A stretch of 64,000 bases of DNA, from positions 1 through 64,000 of the forward strand of contig NZ_QMFB01000036.1 of NCBI RefSeq assembly GCF_003285015.1, read 5' to 3'. Each line of letters begins with the position of its first letter. Position 1 is the first letter of the stretch. The stretch comes from Paenibacillus contaminans. Its GTDB lineage: Bacteria; Bacillota; Bacilli; Paenibacillales; NBRC-103111. Position numbers and translations under genes: made by a program. Below the pieces are notes generated by a model, which worked only from the letters and a program-made list of their open reading frames with translations, had not been told where the DNA came from and made no database searches. Positions 16,619 through 26,293 of this stretch are shown here, one piece after another.

Positions 16619-18508
16619 ATGAGCATACCAGTTTTACAGGAGCTGCATAACGAGGTTCGCCGGCTGTTTATAGCCGGGAGCGGGATGGCGGCGGGCGATA
16701 TGCGGCTGAACAAGCTGCTTCCGCAGCTGCGGAAGCTCGGCGAAAGCGCCCCGGTGCTCGGCCGGCTGGCCGACGGCGTCGAGCAGCTTGTCGAGGCGGG
16801 GACGGAGCAGGCGTCGGGGAAGCTGCTTGAGCTCGGCACGCTGCTGCATGCCGTCCTCTACACGCAAGGACGGACGGAGGCGAAGGGGAGCGTGACGCTT
16901 ATTGAAGCCGCTGAGACGTCCTGCTTTACGCAGGTGCCGTACCGCAAGCTGAAGCCCTTGCTGGAGGCGTTGACGCAGAAGGGCGGCGGCCGTTTGGAAG
17001 TCGTGCGGCAAGGCTTCGAGGAGAAGCTGTTCGACGATATGCGCACGCTCATCCCGGCCATCGCGGCGCTGGACGACAGCTTCGCAGAGCTCGCCGAATA
17101 TATGGCGCAGACGGTCGTTCCGACCCTCGGCGCACCTGCTCTCCCCTTGCTGAAAGCGCGCTTCGACCTGCAAGGAGGCAAAGGCGACGCCAGAAGGCTG
17201 CAGCTTATCCACCGGCTCGCCGGAGCGGCGGAGCGGGAGCTGCTCGTACAGGCTGCGGCGGAAGGCTCGCTCGATGTCCGCACGGGGGCGATCGAGCTGC
17301 TCGGCGATTACCCCGAGCTGGAGCCGGTCATCCTGCAGCATGCGGATGACAAGAAGAAAGAAGTTCGCCGCGCCGCCTTATCCGCGTTGTCGCGGCTGAT
17401 GTCCGGCGCCGCGGCGGAACGGCTGCTGCTGGCGCTGACGGACAAAGATCAGGAGATCGCCATCGAGCCTATCCGGCAGTCCGCATACGGGCGGCTTACA
17501 GAGCGTCTGCTTCAGGTGACGGAGGAGCTGCTGCGGGGGCTTGAGGATAGCAAGCCGGGCGATGACGCGGTTCCGCGTTTGTATGCAGCCGTGCAATGTC
17601 TGGAGGGTAAAGCGGACCCGGCCGTATCGGCTTTCTTGCAAAAGCTGCTTGGCGATAAGACGTTTATGTCTCGAGATACAGGGGGCGTGCAGGACTACGC
17701 CGCCCAGCTGCTGCTCGATATGAATAGGCCGGAGGCACACGGCTTCCTGCTGTCGCTGCAGAAGGCGTGGAATCGCCGATTTGTCGCCTACAGCTTCCAA
17801 GCGGCGGTTCGTACGCTGCAGCCAAGCGAGGTGTTCGACCGATTCGCCGGAGAGTTTGCGAGCAAGAAATCTGCGGCAGGCAAGGAGCTGCTGCGGGCGA
17901 TGTACGAGTTGACGGAGCCGCTGGCAAACCCGTTCGACGAGTGCGGGACTTCTGACGAAAATAACGGCAGCAGCGTCAGTACCGCGGCCGGGCGCACCGG
18001 CAGTCTCGAAGGCTGCGGCTACCCTCGCAAGCCGATCCCGCTTGACGGCTGGGACCCGAGGTGGGTGGACCAGTTTATGGATATCGACGAGGAAGAGTTC
18101 GTCTGGCGGCTTGCCCGGCGGCCTGATAAGAAGGTCGTCGACTTCCTGCTTAAGAAGCTGGAGGCTTCGCCGAATTTTAACAAGACGAGGACGGTGCATC
18201 TGCTGGCTGCGCTGTTCAGGCTCGGCTATCGCGGTACGCCGGAGCTGCTGATGGACGTTCTGGAGAAAACGAACGCCAAGCATATTTATTACTTGGACCG
18301 CACGCAATTGCTGCTTCTGGCTCAGCTTCCGCGCGAGTATGCGGATCGGCTGGAGCAAGTGGCTAAGGGGCTCGCTTATGAGGGAATCCAAAAACAGTTC
18401 CTCGATGCCGTGGAGTGGCTGCGCGCCAAGGACAATGAAGAAGAAATCGTACAGGAGAACGGGAAGGGAGAGGGATGGATCGCATGGATCAGAAACAAAA
18501 TGTTTTGA
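16619..18508 (+). CDS. HEAT-repeat (DUF5691-like) scaffold protein
   Basis: This 629-residue protein is almost entirely alpha-helical, with HEAT-type paired helices, for example around residues 200-290 (LLGDYPELEPVILQHADDKK followed by EVRRAALSALSRL). No catalytic motif is visible. By position, between the SWIM protein and the MoxR ATPase, it corresponds to the DUF5691 member of the five-gene set known from Streptomyces and relatives (from memory, not searched). An AAAGGAG site precedes the ATG. Its 3' end overlaps the MoxR gene by 34 bp, implying translational coupling. It is probably a scaffold or adaptor. Confidence 0.7.
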   Translation: MSIPVLQELHNEVRRLFIAGSGMAAGDMRLNKLLPQLRKLGESAPVLGRLADGVEQLVEAGTEQASGKLLELGTLLHAVLYTQGRTEAKGSVTLIEAAETSCFTQVPYRKLKPLLEALTQKGGGRLEVVRQGFEEKLFDDMRTLIPAIAALDDSFAELAEYMAQTVVPTLGAPALPLLKARFDLQGGKGDARRLQLIHRLAGAAERELLVQAAAEGSLDVRTGAIELLGDYPELEPVILQHADDKKKEVRRAALSALSRLMSGAAAERLLLALTDKDQEIAIEPIRQSAYGRLTERLLQVTEELLRGLEDSKPGDDAVPRLYAAVQCLEGKADPAVSAFLQKLLGDKTFMSRDTGGVQDYAAQLLLDMNRPEAHGFLLSLQKAWNRRFVAYSFQAAVRTLQPSEVFDRFAGEFASKKSAAGKELLRAMYELTEPLANPFDECGTSDENNGSSVSTAAGRTGSLEGCGYPRKPIPLDGWDPRWVDQFMDIDEEEFVWRLARRPDKKVVDFLLKKLEASPNFNKTRTVHLLAALFRLGYRGTPELLMDVLEKTNAKHIYYLDRTQLLLLAQLPREYADRLEQVAKGLAYEGIQKQFLDAVEWLRAKDNEEEIVQENGKGEGWIAWIRNKMF

Positions 18509-19575
18509 GGCTGCCTGCGGAAAGGCTATATGAAAAGGAACTTGAGGCGCTTAAGAGGGTCGACGGCGATTCGAAGCCTGCCGGCTGGCAGCTGTCTCCG
18601 CGCGGGGTTTTGACGTTTATTACGGGCGGTAAAGCCGGCGATGTGACGATAACGCCCAAATATATCGGCAACCGGCGGCTTGTCGAAATCGCCATTGCCA
18701 CGCTGCTGACCGACCGGGCGCTGCTGCTGATCGGGGAGCCGGGAACGGCGAAATCTTGGCTTTCGGAAAACTTGACGGCCGCTATACACGGCGATTCGTC
18801 CAAGGTCATTCAAGGAACGGCCGGTACGAGCGAAGAGCAAATCCGTTACTCATGGAATTACGCGATGCTGCTGGCGAACGGGCCGTCCGACGAGGCGCTG
18901 CTCAAAAGCCCGATATACCGCGCGATGGAAACCGGGGGCATCGCCCGTTTTGAGGAAATTTCCCGCTGTGCCTCGGAGGTGCAGGATGCGCTGATTTCCA
19001 TTTTGTCCGAAAAAACGATCTCGATCCCGGAGCTGGCCAGGGAAGTGTCCGCGGCTAAGGGGTTTTCGATCATCGCAACGGCGAACACGCGCGATAGAGG
19101 CGTGAACGACATGTCGGCCGCGCTCAAAAGACGGTTCAATATCGTCGTGCTGCCCGCCCCTTCGGAGCTGGAAACCGAGGTGGAAATCGTGCGCAAGCGG
19201 GTTGCGGAAATTTCCGCAAGCTACGAGCTGCAAGCCGCGCTGCCGGAGGATGAAGCGGTGCGCAAAATCGTCACGATATTCCGCGAGCTGCGCAGCGGCG
19301 TGACGCTCGACAGCAAGGAGAAGGTGAAGCCGCCGAGCGGCGTCATTTCGACGGCGGAGGCGATTTCGCTGCTGACGAACAGCATGGCGCTGGCGGCCAG
19401 CTTCGGCAGCGGGCGAATCGTCGACGAAGACATCGCCGCAGGGCTGCAGGGCGCGATCGTAAAAGACGAAGAGAAGGATCGAGCCGTTTGGAAAGAGTAT
19501 CTGGAGAACGTTATGAAAAAGCGGGGATCGGAATGGCGGAGTCTGTACAACGCATGCCGGGAGATGAACAATTGA
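18475..19575 (+). CDS. MoxR-family AAA+ ATPase
   Basis: The protein is 366 residues, with Walker A GEPGTAKS (87-94), an acidic Walker-B-equivalent IARFEE (156-161), sensor-1 IIATANTRDRG, and the arginine pair in LKRRFN before the C-terminal lid. MoxR ATPases act with VWA proteins as chaperones that assemble or activate protein complexes. The start at 18475 has AAGGGAG just upstream and lies inside the HEAT gene. The 3' end overlaps the DUF5682-like gene. The cognate VWA protein is two genes downstream. Confidence 0.9.
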   Translation: MDRMDQKQNVLRLPAERLYEKELEALKRVDGDSKPAGWQLSPRGVLTFITGGKAGDVTITPKYIGNRRLVEIAIATLLTDRALLLIGEPGTAKSWLSENLTAAIHGDSSKVIQGTAGTSEEQIRYSWNYAMLLANGPSDEALLKSPIYRAMETGGIARFEEISRCASEVQDALISILSEKTISIPELAREVSAAKGFSIIATANTRDRGVNDMSAALKRRFNIVVLPAPSELETEVEIVRKRVAEISASYELQAALPEDEAVRKIVTIFRELRSGVTLDSKEKVKPPSGVISTAEAISLLTNSMALAASFGSGRIVDEDIAAGLQGAIVKDEEKDRAVWKEYLENVMKKRGSEWRSLYNACREMNN

Positions 19576-22076
19576 AAACCGTGAACGGTACGGGGGACGG
19601 CGCCGTCCAGCCGCTCGAAGAGCTCGGCATACGGAATGCCGCCGCTTTGGAATCGGTCGGCATGCGGACCGCAGCCGAATCGGCTGCAGCAGGAGAAGGC
19701 GGAATCCCGGCACTTGAGCCGGGCGAGTACGGCTTCCGGCGTTCAGCCGCTAACGGGCAGCCGCATCTTTTCGGCATCCGGCATCTGTCGCCGGCCGGAG
19801 CGGTTCATTTGCGGGCGTTTCTCGACGAAGTGAAGCCTTCGCTCGTATTGGTAGAGGGGCCCTCCGACGCAAGCGGCCTGATCGGGCAGCTGACGTCGCG
19901 CGGCGTCGTGCCGCCGGTAGCGATACTGGCTTACACCGATCAGCTGCCCGTACGGACGCTGCTTTATCCTTTTGCCTCGTATTCGCCGGAGTATCAAGCC
20001 TTCCTCTGGGCGGCGGAAAACGGAGCGCAAGCCGCGTTCATCGACCTGCCTTCCGATGCGGCCGTGGCGCTGTACGGCAAGCGGACGTTAGGCGGCGAGG
20101 AGCTGACGGAGGAGCAGCGCGAGGAACGGCAAAGCGGACTGCAAGCTTATTATCGGCGGCAGCATGCCGTATACGAGCGAATTGCCGAGCTGGCTGACGA
20201 GCCCGATTACGAGAGCTATTGGGAGCGGCATTTCGAGCACAATATGCGGAAGGATACATACCGCAGCGCGATTTTGGAGTTTTCGCGGCAAATGCGGAGC
20301 TTATCGGAGCAGGAGGAGCTCGCTTACGATCCGGGCGAGACGGCTGTCAACGCGATCCGCGAAGCGTACATGCGCAGGCAAATCCTTGAGGCGATCGCGT
20401 CAGGCTGTCCGGCGGATCGCATCGTCGTCGTGACCGGCGCTTTTCATGCTTCGGCACTAGATTCGTCGCAGCCGGGCATGACCGACGAAGCGCTGCGTGA
20501 GCTGCCGCGCTCGTCCACGAAGCTGACGCTCATGCCGTATTCCTACTACAAGCTGTCTACGCATTCCGGCTACGGGGCAGGCAATCAGGCTCCGGCCTAC
20601 TTTGAACTGATGTGGGCCTGCATGCGGCACGGCGACCTGGCCAAAATGCCCTCGCTCTACATGTCGCAGGTGGCGTCCCATTTGCGGACCGAAGGAACGT
20701 TCCGTTCCACGGCGTCCGTGATCGAGGGCGTTCGGCTGGCCGAGTCGCTGGCTTCGCTGCACGGCGGCAGCCTGCCGACCTGGAAGGACTTGCGCGACGC
20801 TGCGACGGTTTGCCTCGGCTTCGGGGAGCTTTCCGCCATCTCCGAGGCACTGGCTCGGACCGACGTCGGAACCGCGATCGGCAGCCTGCCGGAGGGCGTC
20901 AGCCAGACGCCGATTCAGGACGACTTGAACCGGCAGCTCAAGCGGCTGAAGCTGGATAAATACAAGTCCGCGGTCGCGGCCGACCTGGAGCTTGATTTGC
21001 GGGAAAACCGGCGGGTGAAGTCGGAGGAAGCCGCGTTTATCGATTTGCACCGCTCCGTTTTCCTCCATCGGATCGCTTTGCTCGAAATCGGCTTTGCGCG
21101 CAAGCAGGGCGTCAGGCAGGATGCGGCGACGTGGGCGGAGCATTGGGTGCTGCGCTGGAGTCCGGAGACGGAAATTCAGCTTGTCGAATCGACCTTGAAG
21201 GGCGAGACGGTCGAGCTGGCGTCCGCCTTCGTCATCAACGAGAAGCTGGAGCGCTGCGGCGACATTCGCGAAGCGTCGCGCATCATCAGAGAAGCATGCG
21301 AATGCGGACTGCCGGAGGCGATGGAGCAGGCAAGGCGAACGCTGCAGCGGCTCGCGGTTGATGCAGGCAGCTTCGCGCAAATTGCCGCAGCCGCCCGCGA
21401 GCTGTCCGTGCTCATCCGCTACGGCGATGTCCGTAAAGTCGACACGGCTTCCTTGGTCCCGCTTATGCAGCAGCTGTTTTTGCGGGGAGCTTTGCTGCTT
21501 GTGGACGCTGCGGCCTGCAGCGAGGAGGCGTCGAACGAGATCCTCGCTGCTATGAACGAAATGCATGCCGTTTCGCAGGAATTCGCGGAAGAAGTGGACG
21601 ACGGGCAATGGCTGCGAAGCTTGTGGGAGCTTGCTTCGCGCGACGACCGGAACGCAAGGCTGTCCGGTTTCGCCTTCGCCATCCTGCTGGAGCGGAATCA
21701 GGTCGCCGGCGATCAGACGGCGCAGGAGGTATTGCGGCGGCTTTCGCCGGGCATCCCGGCCGATCTGGGGGCGGGCTGGTTCGAAGGCTTGTCGATGCGC
21801 AACCGTTATGCGCTGCTGTCCCGCGCCGGCCTGTGGGAGCAGCTCGATACGTATATTTCGTCGCTTGACGGCGAGCAGTTCCGGCGCTCGCTGTTGTTTT
21901 TGCGAAGGGCGTTCGGTTCGTTCGAGGCTCGGGAGAAGGCGGCGATCGCCGAGATGCTGGGCGAGCAGTGGGGCTCCGGGGGCCTTGAAACCGGCGAGCT
22001 TCTGCAGCGGCCGCTCAGCGAAGAGGAAAGAGGGATGCTCGATGAGCTTAACGAATTCGATTTTGGAGATTTGTAG
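19533..22076 (+). CDS. DUF5682-like large protein (MoxR/VWA-associated)
   Basis: This 847-residue protein starts at the ATG at 19533, with GGGGA 7 bp upstream; the frame is open earlier inside the MoxR gene. After a variable 70-residue N-terminus comes FGIRHLSPAGAVHLRAFL and then PSLVLVEGPSDASG. These match the (R)HHSPA and VEGP signatures I associate with DUF5682 and, more distantly, the EreA/ChaN/TraB-like fold, so a metal-dependent hydrolase role is possible but unproven. The C-terminal two thirds are helical. It overlaps MoxR by 43 bp and abuts the VWA gene without a gap. Confidence 0.75.
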   Translation: MAESVQRMPGDEQLKTVNGTGDGAVQPLEELGIRNAAALESVGMRTAAESAAAGEGGIPALEPGEYGFRRSAANGQPHLFGIRHLSPAGAVHLRAFLDEVKPSLVLVEGPSDASGLIGQLTSRGVVPPVAILAYTDQLPVRTLLYPFASYSPEYQAFLWAAENGAQAAFIDLPSDAAVALYGKRTLGGEELTEEQREERQSGLQAYYRRQHAVYERIAELADEPDYESYWERHFEHNMRKDTYRSAILEFSRQMRSLSEQEELAYDPGETAVNAIREAYMRRQILEAIASGCPADRIVVVTGAFHASALDSSQPGMTDEALRELPRSSTKLTLMPYSYYKLSTHSGYGAGNQAPAYFELMWACMRHGDLAKMPSLYMSQVASHLRTEGTFRSTASVIEGVRLAESLASLHGGSLPTWKDLRDAATVCLGFGELSAISEALARTDVGTAIGSLPEGVSQTPIQDDLNRQLKRLKLDKYKSAVAADLELDLRENRRVKSEEAAFIDLHRSVFLHRIALLEIGFARKQGVRQDAATWAEHWVLRWSPETEIQLVESTLKGETVELASAFVINEKLERCGDIREASRIIREACECGLPEAMEQARRTLQRLAVDAGSFAQIAAAARELSVLIRYGDVRKVDTASLVPLMQQLFLRGALLLVDAAACSEEASNEILAAMNEMHAVSQEFAEEVDDGQWLRSLWELASRDDRNARLSGFAFAILLERNQVAGDQTAQEVLRRLSPGIPADLGAGWFEGLSMRNRYALLSRAGLWEQLDTYISSLDGEQFRRSLLFLRRAFGSFEAREKAAIAEMLGEQWGSGGLETGELLQRPLSEEERGMLDELNEFDFGDL

Positions 22077-23288
22077 ATGATGGAACGACAGGAACAGATC
22101 AAACGCTGGCGGTTGATTTTGGGTGAGTCGGCCGAGGAGAAGCTGAGCTCTTACGGAGAAGGCGGAAGCTTGCTTGACGATGAAGCGAGGCTGATGGACG
22201 AGGCGCTGGCGGCCATCTATGACGGAACGTCGGGCGGCGCATTCGACTCCGGCAGCGGCTCGGGCTCCGGCGGCCGGCGCAAGGCGGGGCTGGGCGCCTC
22301 CTCGCCGAAGCTGGCGAAGTGGCTGGCGGATATACGCACCTTTTTTCCTCCCGATGCGGTGTCCGTTATACAGGCCGACGCGATCGAACGCAAGGGTCTG
22401 AAGCAGCTGCTGTTTGAGCCGGAGACGCTGGGGCAAATCAAACCGGACGTCCGCATGGTAGCGACCTTGATGGCGCTGCGGGGCAAAATTCCGGAAAAAA
22501 CGAAGGATACGGCGCGCCAGCTGGTGAAGGCGGTCGTCGACGAAATCGCGAAGAAGCTCGAAAACGACATCCGCCGGGCCGTTACCGGCGCGCTTAACCG
22601 CAGGCGGCATTCGCCTTTGCCTTCTTTTGCAAGTACGGACTGGAAGACGACGATCCGCAAAAATATGAAGCACTACGATATTGAGCGCAAACGGATCATT
22701 CCGGAACGGTTCTACTTCTTCGACCGGGCCAGACGCAGCAAGGAGTGGACGGTCATTCTCGATATCGACCAAAGCGGCTCGATGGCCGATTCGGTCATTT
22801 ACGCTTCCGTGATCGGATCGATTTTTGCCAGCCTGCCGTCGCTGGATACGCATGTCGTCGCCTTCGATACCGAGGTCGTCGATTTGAGCGAGCAGTGCGC
22901 GAACGACCCGGTCGACATGCTGTTCGGCATTCAGCTCGGCGGCGGCACGGACATCAACAAATCGGTTGCGTATTGCGAGCAATTTATTATGGATCCGAAA
23001 AAAACGCTGTTCATTCTCATTTCCGACCTGTATGAGGGCGGTAACCAAGCGGCGCTGATCCGCCGGATGGGCGAGATGAAGCAGGCGGGCGTCCAAGTGT
23101 TGTGCTTGCTGGCGCTGTCGGATCAGGGAGCGCCGTCGTACGACGACAATGTGGCGAAGAAGCTGGCGCAGTTCGGCATTCCTTGCTTCGGCTGCACGCC
23201 GGAGCTGCTGCCCGAATTGATCGAGGGCGCCTTGAAAGGACTCGATCTGCAAGCATTGGCTGCCCACGCGGGGGCGGCGAAAGCGTAA
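22077..23288 (+). CDS. VWA-domain protein (CoxE-like)
   Basis: The C-terminal half of this 403-residue protein is a von Willebrand factor A domain with an intact MIDAS: DQSGS (D231, S233, S235), GGGTDI (T291) and ISDLYEGG. The N-terminal half is helical with a Gly/Ser linker at about 52-66. Its ATG directly follows the TAG of the DUF5682-like gene, so it depends on coupled translation. MoxR-VWA pairs form chaperone complexes; this one would pair with the MoxR at 18475. A strong terminator closes the operon. Confidence 0.88.
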   Translation: MMERQEQIKRWRLILGESAEEKLSSYGEGGSLLDDEARLMDEALAAIYDGTSGGAFDSGSGSGSGGRRKAGLGASSPKLAKWLADIRTFFPPDAVSVIQADAIERKGLKQLLFEPETLGQIKPDVRMVATLMALRGKIPEKTKDTARQLVKAVVDEIAKKLENDIRRAVTGALNRRRHSPLPSFASTDWKTTIRKNMKHYDIERKRIIPERFYFFDRARRSKEWTVILDIDQSGSMADSVIYASVIGSIFASLPSLDTHVVAFDTEVVDLSEQCANDPVDMLFGIQLGGGTDINKSVAYCEQFIMDPKKTLFILISDLYEGGNQAALIRRMGEMKQAGVQVLCLLALSDQGAPSYDDNVAKKLAQFGIPCFGCTPELLPELIEGALKGLDLQALAAHAGAAKA

Positions 23289-23293
23289 AAGAG

Positions 23294-23335
23294 AGCTGTA
23301 CGAAGGGAGTTTATGCCCTTACGTGCAGCTTTTTA
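23294..23335 (+). terminator. Terminator closing the SWIM-to-VWA operon
   Basis: AGCTG/CAGCT and AAGGG/CCCTT form a two-part stem followed by TTTTTATTT. Confidence 0.88.
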
Positions 23336-23439
23336 TTTAAAGCTCAAAAATGAAGAACCAAGAAATCCGACCTCTGACTACCATACTCACGTAGTAGCCT
23401 TATACTATAGATTTCAAGGATGTAAGGCATTTGATCGTG

Positions 23440-23660
23440 CAGCGGATAGTGACCTCATAATGAGGTGAAGTTTACTATTTCTGAGGCAAACTTCACTATT
23501 TCAAACCGAAAACCCGTGTTTTGGTGAGGTAATGAGGCAAACGCAATTAATAGTGAGGCAAACGAAATGAATAGTTTCGTTCGCCTCACTATAGGGCGAG
23601 AACGAGCATTTTACCTTTGGAATAGTGAGGGTAGCCTTATAAACAATGAAGTTTTCTCCA
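23440..23660. repeat. Intergenic GTGAGGCAAAC repeat cluster
   Basis: GAGGCAAAC or its complement recurs about six times in a 220-bp AT-rich stretch, often beside AATAGTGAGG. The segment GGGCGAGAACGAGCATT (near 23600) reappears inverted near 45630 with the same flanks. The two regions are therefore copies of one dispersed element. The rest of the 570-bp gap (23289-23857) holds only the promoter below. Confidence 0.7.
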
Positions 23661-23804
23661 CTAAGCGCACGGTTCGTGCATAACCATTACGAGTTCCGTG
23701 TTTTTCTTTCATAACCAGGTTATCAATCCCTAGTTTTAGACTTGATGGCGTACGTGTGAGCGGGAGCTAAATCGGCATGAAAGGAACATACATTCCCTTT
23801 CGTG

Positions 23805-23813
23805 TGGTATAAT
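23805..23813 (+). promoter_or_regulatory. Extended -10 promoter of the WG-repeat gene
   Basis: TGGTATAAT (TG at 23805-23806, TATAAT 23808-23813) lies 44 bp upstream of the chosen ATG, with no good -35. Confidence 0.5.
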
Positions 23814-23857
23814 CTGTTTACAAAGTATAAATGTTGAAACTTGGGGAGGGGGATAGT

Positions 23858-25408
23858 ATGAGCGAATTTACGCAAGGTACCTTGCTGAGAAGCGGGCATG
23901 TTTCGGACATTTTACGTCTTCGCCGCCAATTGAATATCGACTGCATCGTCCAACTGTTGAATAGCAAGTGGGCCGTTTTTTTCTGTAACGAGCATATTTC
24001 TGTTCCTTATGTTGAACAATTTCACTTGGCATGCTCCCGTTCCTTCCCCCTAATCGCCTTCTATCACTTCGAAGATCACGGTTGGGGATATACTGTCTAT
24101 CAAAACGGAACCGCTTCCCATAAGATCGATATTTCCTACGAAGAAATAGGCGGGGATTTGAAAAAACTCCAAGCGCAATCATTCGAATCGTTCGGCTTCA
24201 CTATCCAAGAGCTGCTGGAAATTGAGAATTCCATCAATCGGGCGGACGTTGAACGCTTCAAGCTGGCAATGGGCTTCCCGGAAATGTCATGGCTTTCTTA
24301 TGACTATGCAGTCGGAGATATTGAGGAGGATGACGATAGCGGCATAACGGTGCTTCAGGAACCGGCGCCATGTTCATCTGTCTTTCCTATGGAAAAGCGC
24401 TGCCGAAGCTCAAAAGACACACCTTATTACGGGTCGAACGACGCCAGTGGATTGACACCGTTTCAAGCTAAAGGGCTTTCCGGCTTTTTCGATTCACTCG
24501 GGAAGATCGTCATCCCGCCTGTTTTTCAACAAGTTAACTATTTCAGTGATGGGCGAGCTGCATTCATGCGTGACAACCGATGGGGTTATATTGATGAGGA
24601 AGGATCCGAGGCGATCGAACCGTCCTTTGACCGAATCGGCATCTTCGCGGAAGGAGCCGCACTAGTCAACACGGAGCTAAACAGCCTGCTCATTGATCAA
24701 AGCGGACAAGTTCTACAGAAATATGAGTGTTTATTTGAAGAAAAACCATTTCTCAACTGCTTTGTAGAGGGGTATGCGGTTGTCAAAGTAAAGGGTCGGT
24801 ACGGTTTGCTGAGCAGAAACGGAGCGTTCGCGCTAGAACCGGTTTATGCAGCAATCGGACAGGTTTGCAACGGTTTCGCAGTTGTTTATCCGAAAGAAAT
24901 GCCTTCGTACTTTTGGCGGACAGATGGTACGAGGATGGATGCGCCTAGGGGTTATACAATAGCCGGCGGCTTCTCGGAGGGACTTGCCCCAGTGAGTTTA
25001 GACGGCGACCGGCATCATGTTTCCTTCATCGATCTGAATGGCGACATCGTCCTGGAAAATATACCGCGCCTGTCGTTTTATCAAGGTTTCAACAGCGGCC
25101 TCATGCCGGTCCTCGGCGCCAAAAAGAAGTATGGATACATCAATACCAGGGGGGAGGTCGTCATTGAGCAGAAATTCGATGTCGCCCTTCCGTTTGTCGG
25201 GGATGCCGCTCTCGTTAAGAACCGTGGGAAAACGACCTTTATTCGGCCGGACGGCACTCCTTATTTCAAACCGAAGGAGCTTCACAACTTGTCACAATGG
25301 AGTTTTCGTTTGCACAGCCCGTTTGTCGCACTCGATATTTTTAATGCCGATTACATCAGCAAATACACAGGCGAGCTCGTTTTTTCGAGCAACTCCTATC
25401 ATCAATAA
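23858..25408 (+). CDS. WG-repeat protein
   Basis: From residue 200 on it carries at least six WG/KWG-type beta repeats (for example GKIVIPPVFQQVNYFSDGRA then NRWGYIDEEG). These tend to form beta-sheet surfaces for protein binding. The N-terminal 170 residues are a separate domain I do not recognise. I chose the ATG at 23858 (516 aa): the GGGGAGGGGG site (23843-23852) lies 5 bp ahead and overlaps nothing, while the earlier ATG at 23831 has no site. No signal peptide is seen, so it is probably cytoplasmic. The function is unknown. Confidence 0.75.
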   Translation: MSEFTQGTLLRSGHVSDILRLRRQLNIDCIVQLLNSKWAVFFCNEHISVPYVEQFHLACSRSFPLIAFYHFEDHGWGYTVYQNGTASHKIDISYEEIGGDLKKLQAQSFESFGFTIQELLEIENSINRADVERFKLAMGFPEMSWLSYDYAVGDIEEDDDSGITVLQEPAPCSSVFPMEKRCRSSKDTPYYGSNDASGLTPFQAKGLSGFFDSLGKIVIPPVFQQVNYFSDGRAAFMRDNRWGYIDEEGSEAIEPSFDRIGIFAEGAALVNTELNSLLIDQSGQVLQKYECLFEEKPFLNCFVEGYAVVKVKGRYGLLSRNGAFALEPVYAAIGQVCNGFAVVYPKEMPSYFWRTDGTRMDAPRGYTIAGGFSEGLAPVSLDGDRHHVSFIDLNGDIVLENIPRLSFYQGFNSGLMPVLGAKKKYGYINTRGEVVIEQKFDVALPFVGDAALVKNRGKTTFIRPDGTPYFKPKELHNLSQWSFRLHSPFVALDIFNADYISKYTGELVFSSNSYHQ

Positions 25409-25505
25409 CATATTGGGATGGGAGTTGCCCTTGGAGATGACTTCGGAAGAAGGTGCAACTTATTCCAATCTTATTCATTTATTTGAGATGTAGGAGGTAT
25501 CGTTT

Positions 25506-25946
25506 ATGTCTGAAACCTGCACGAAGTGCGGCGCCGTTCACACTGATGAAAATACTTGCGAATCGATTTTCGGCGAATTTATGGCACTTGAGTTCACAGA
25601 TCCCGGTTACGGAAGGGTTCATTTTCTCACCGTCGCCTGTTACATGGTTCAACATGGGGGCTACAGCGATGAATTGTATGTCTGGGTGCAAAACGCTCTG
25701 CGAAAATATTTGGATGAAGGCCATACCACGGAGATGATTCGTCAGGATGCCGCCCAAGGACCCGGACGCGCCAAGGGGATTCGAAGGCAGGCGGATGCGC
25801 CGCCCCTTCCCAAGGTGGCCTGGTCCATGACGATTGCCGATGTGGCCGCGAAGATCCGGGATGCGGAAAGTTATTGCAAGCTTATTGAACAATGGGGACA
25901 TACAACGCTGAAAGAGATGGGACCGCTTGTTTTGAAAAGGCGATAG
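25506..25946 (+). CDS. DUF5946-family protein
   Basis: This 146-residue protein opens with CTKCGA, a potential zinc-binding pair, and a third Cys (ENTCES). The DPGYGRVHFLTVACYMVQHGGYS block that follows is characteristic of DUF5946. No function is known for the family. A TAGGAGG site precedes the ATG. It follows the WG-repeat gene by 97 bp and may be co-transcribed. Confidence 0.75.
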   Translation: MSETCTKCGAVHTDENTCESIFGEFMALEFTDPGYGRVHFLTVACYMVQHGGYSDELYVWVQNALRKYLDEGHTTEMIRQDAAQGPGRAKGIRRQADAPPLPKVAWSMTIADVAAKIRDAESYCKLIEQWGHTTLKEMGPLVLKRR

Positions 25947-26005
25947 GGAGAGTATGGGTTATAGTACAGCAGTGAAGTAGCGGGGGAAACGGGGGTCTCG
26001 TACAG

Positions 26006-26293
26006 GTGTCCATTCTCGACAGCGAAGGGGAAATCTTACAACCCCCGATGTTCAGGCAGGAATCGTCGTCGACCGAGCTGAAGCCGAAACGGCCGTACAC
26101 GGAAACATGGGTGCTCGCAATCGACAAGCCCGGCCAATATCAAATCGAAGCTCTTGCCCGCTATACATTCGCCGAAGAAAACGAAAGCTTAAACGGAGGT
26201 TTACTGCACGTGCATAATCTAAAATCGGAGCCTGCCGCGATCGAAGTCCGTTACTGGTCTGCGTTTTACGCCCCGCCTATTTGCGAAACGTAA
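26006..26293 (+). pseudogene. Short ORF, probably a gene remnant
   Basis: The 95 codons from a GTG have no Shine-Dalgarno. The frame reads upstream only to a TGA at 25973. The product has a beta-rich look (YTETWVLAIDKPGQYQIEALARYTF) but no start region or full domain. The likeliest reading is the surviving part of a larger, decayed gene; a real small gene cannot be excluded. Confidence 0.35.

Noticed and set aside
20457..23267. 936-codon open frame on the minus strand across the DUF5682-like and VWA genes
   Set aside because: It is a by-product of GC-rich codon usage. The sense genes have clear motifs and overlaps; the antisense product is Arg/Gln-rich and unlike any protein.
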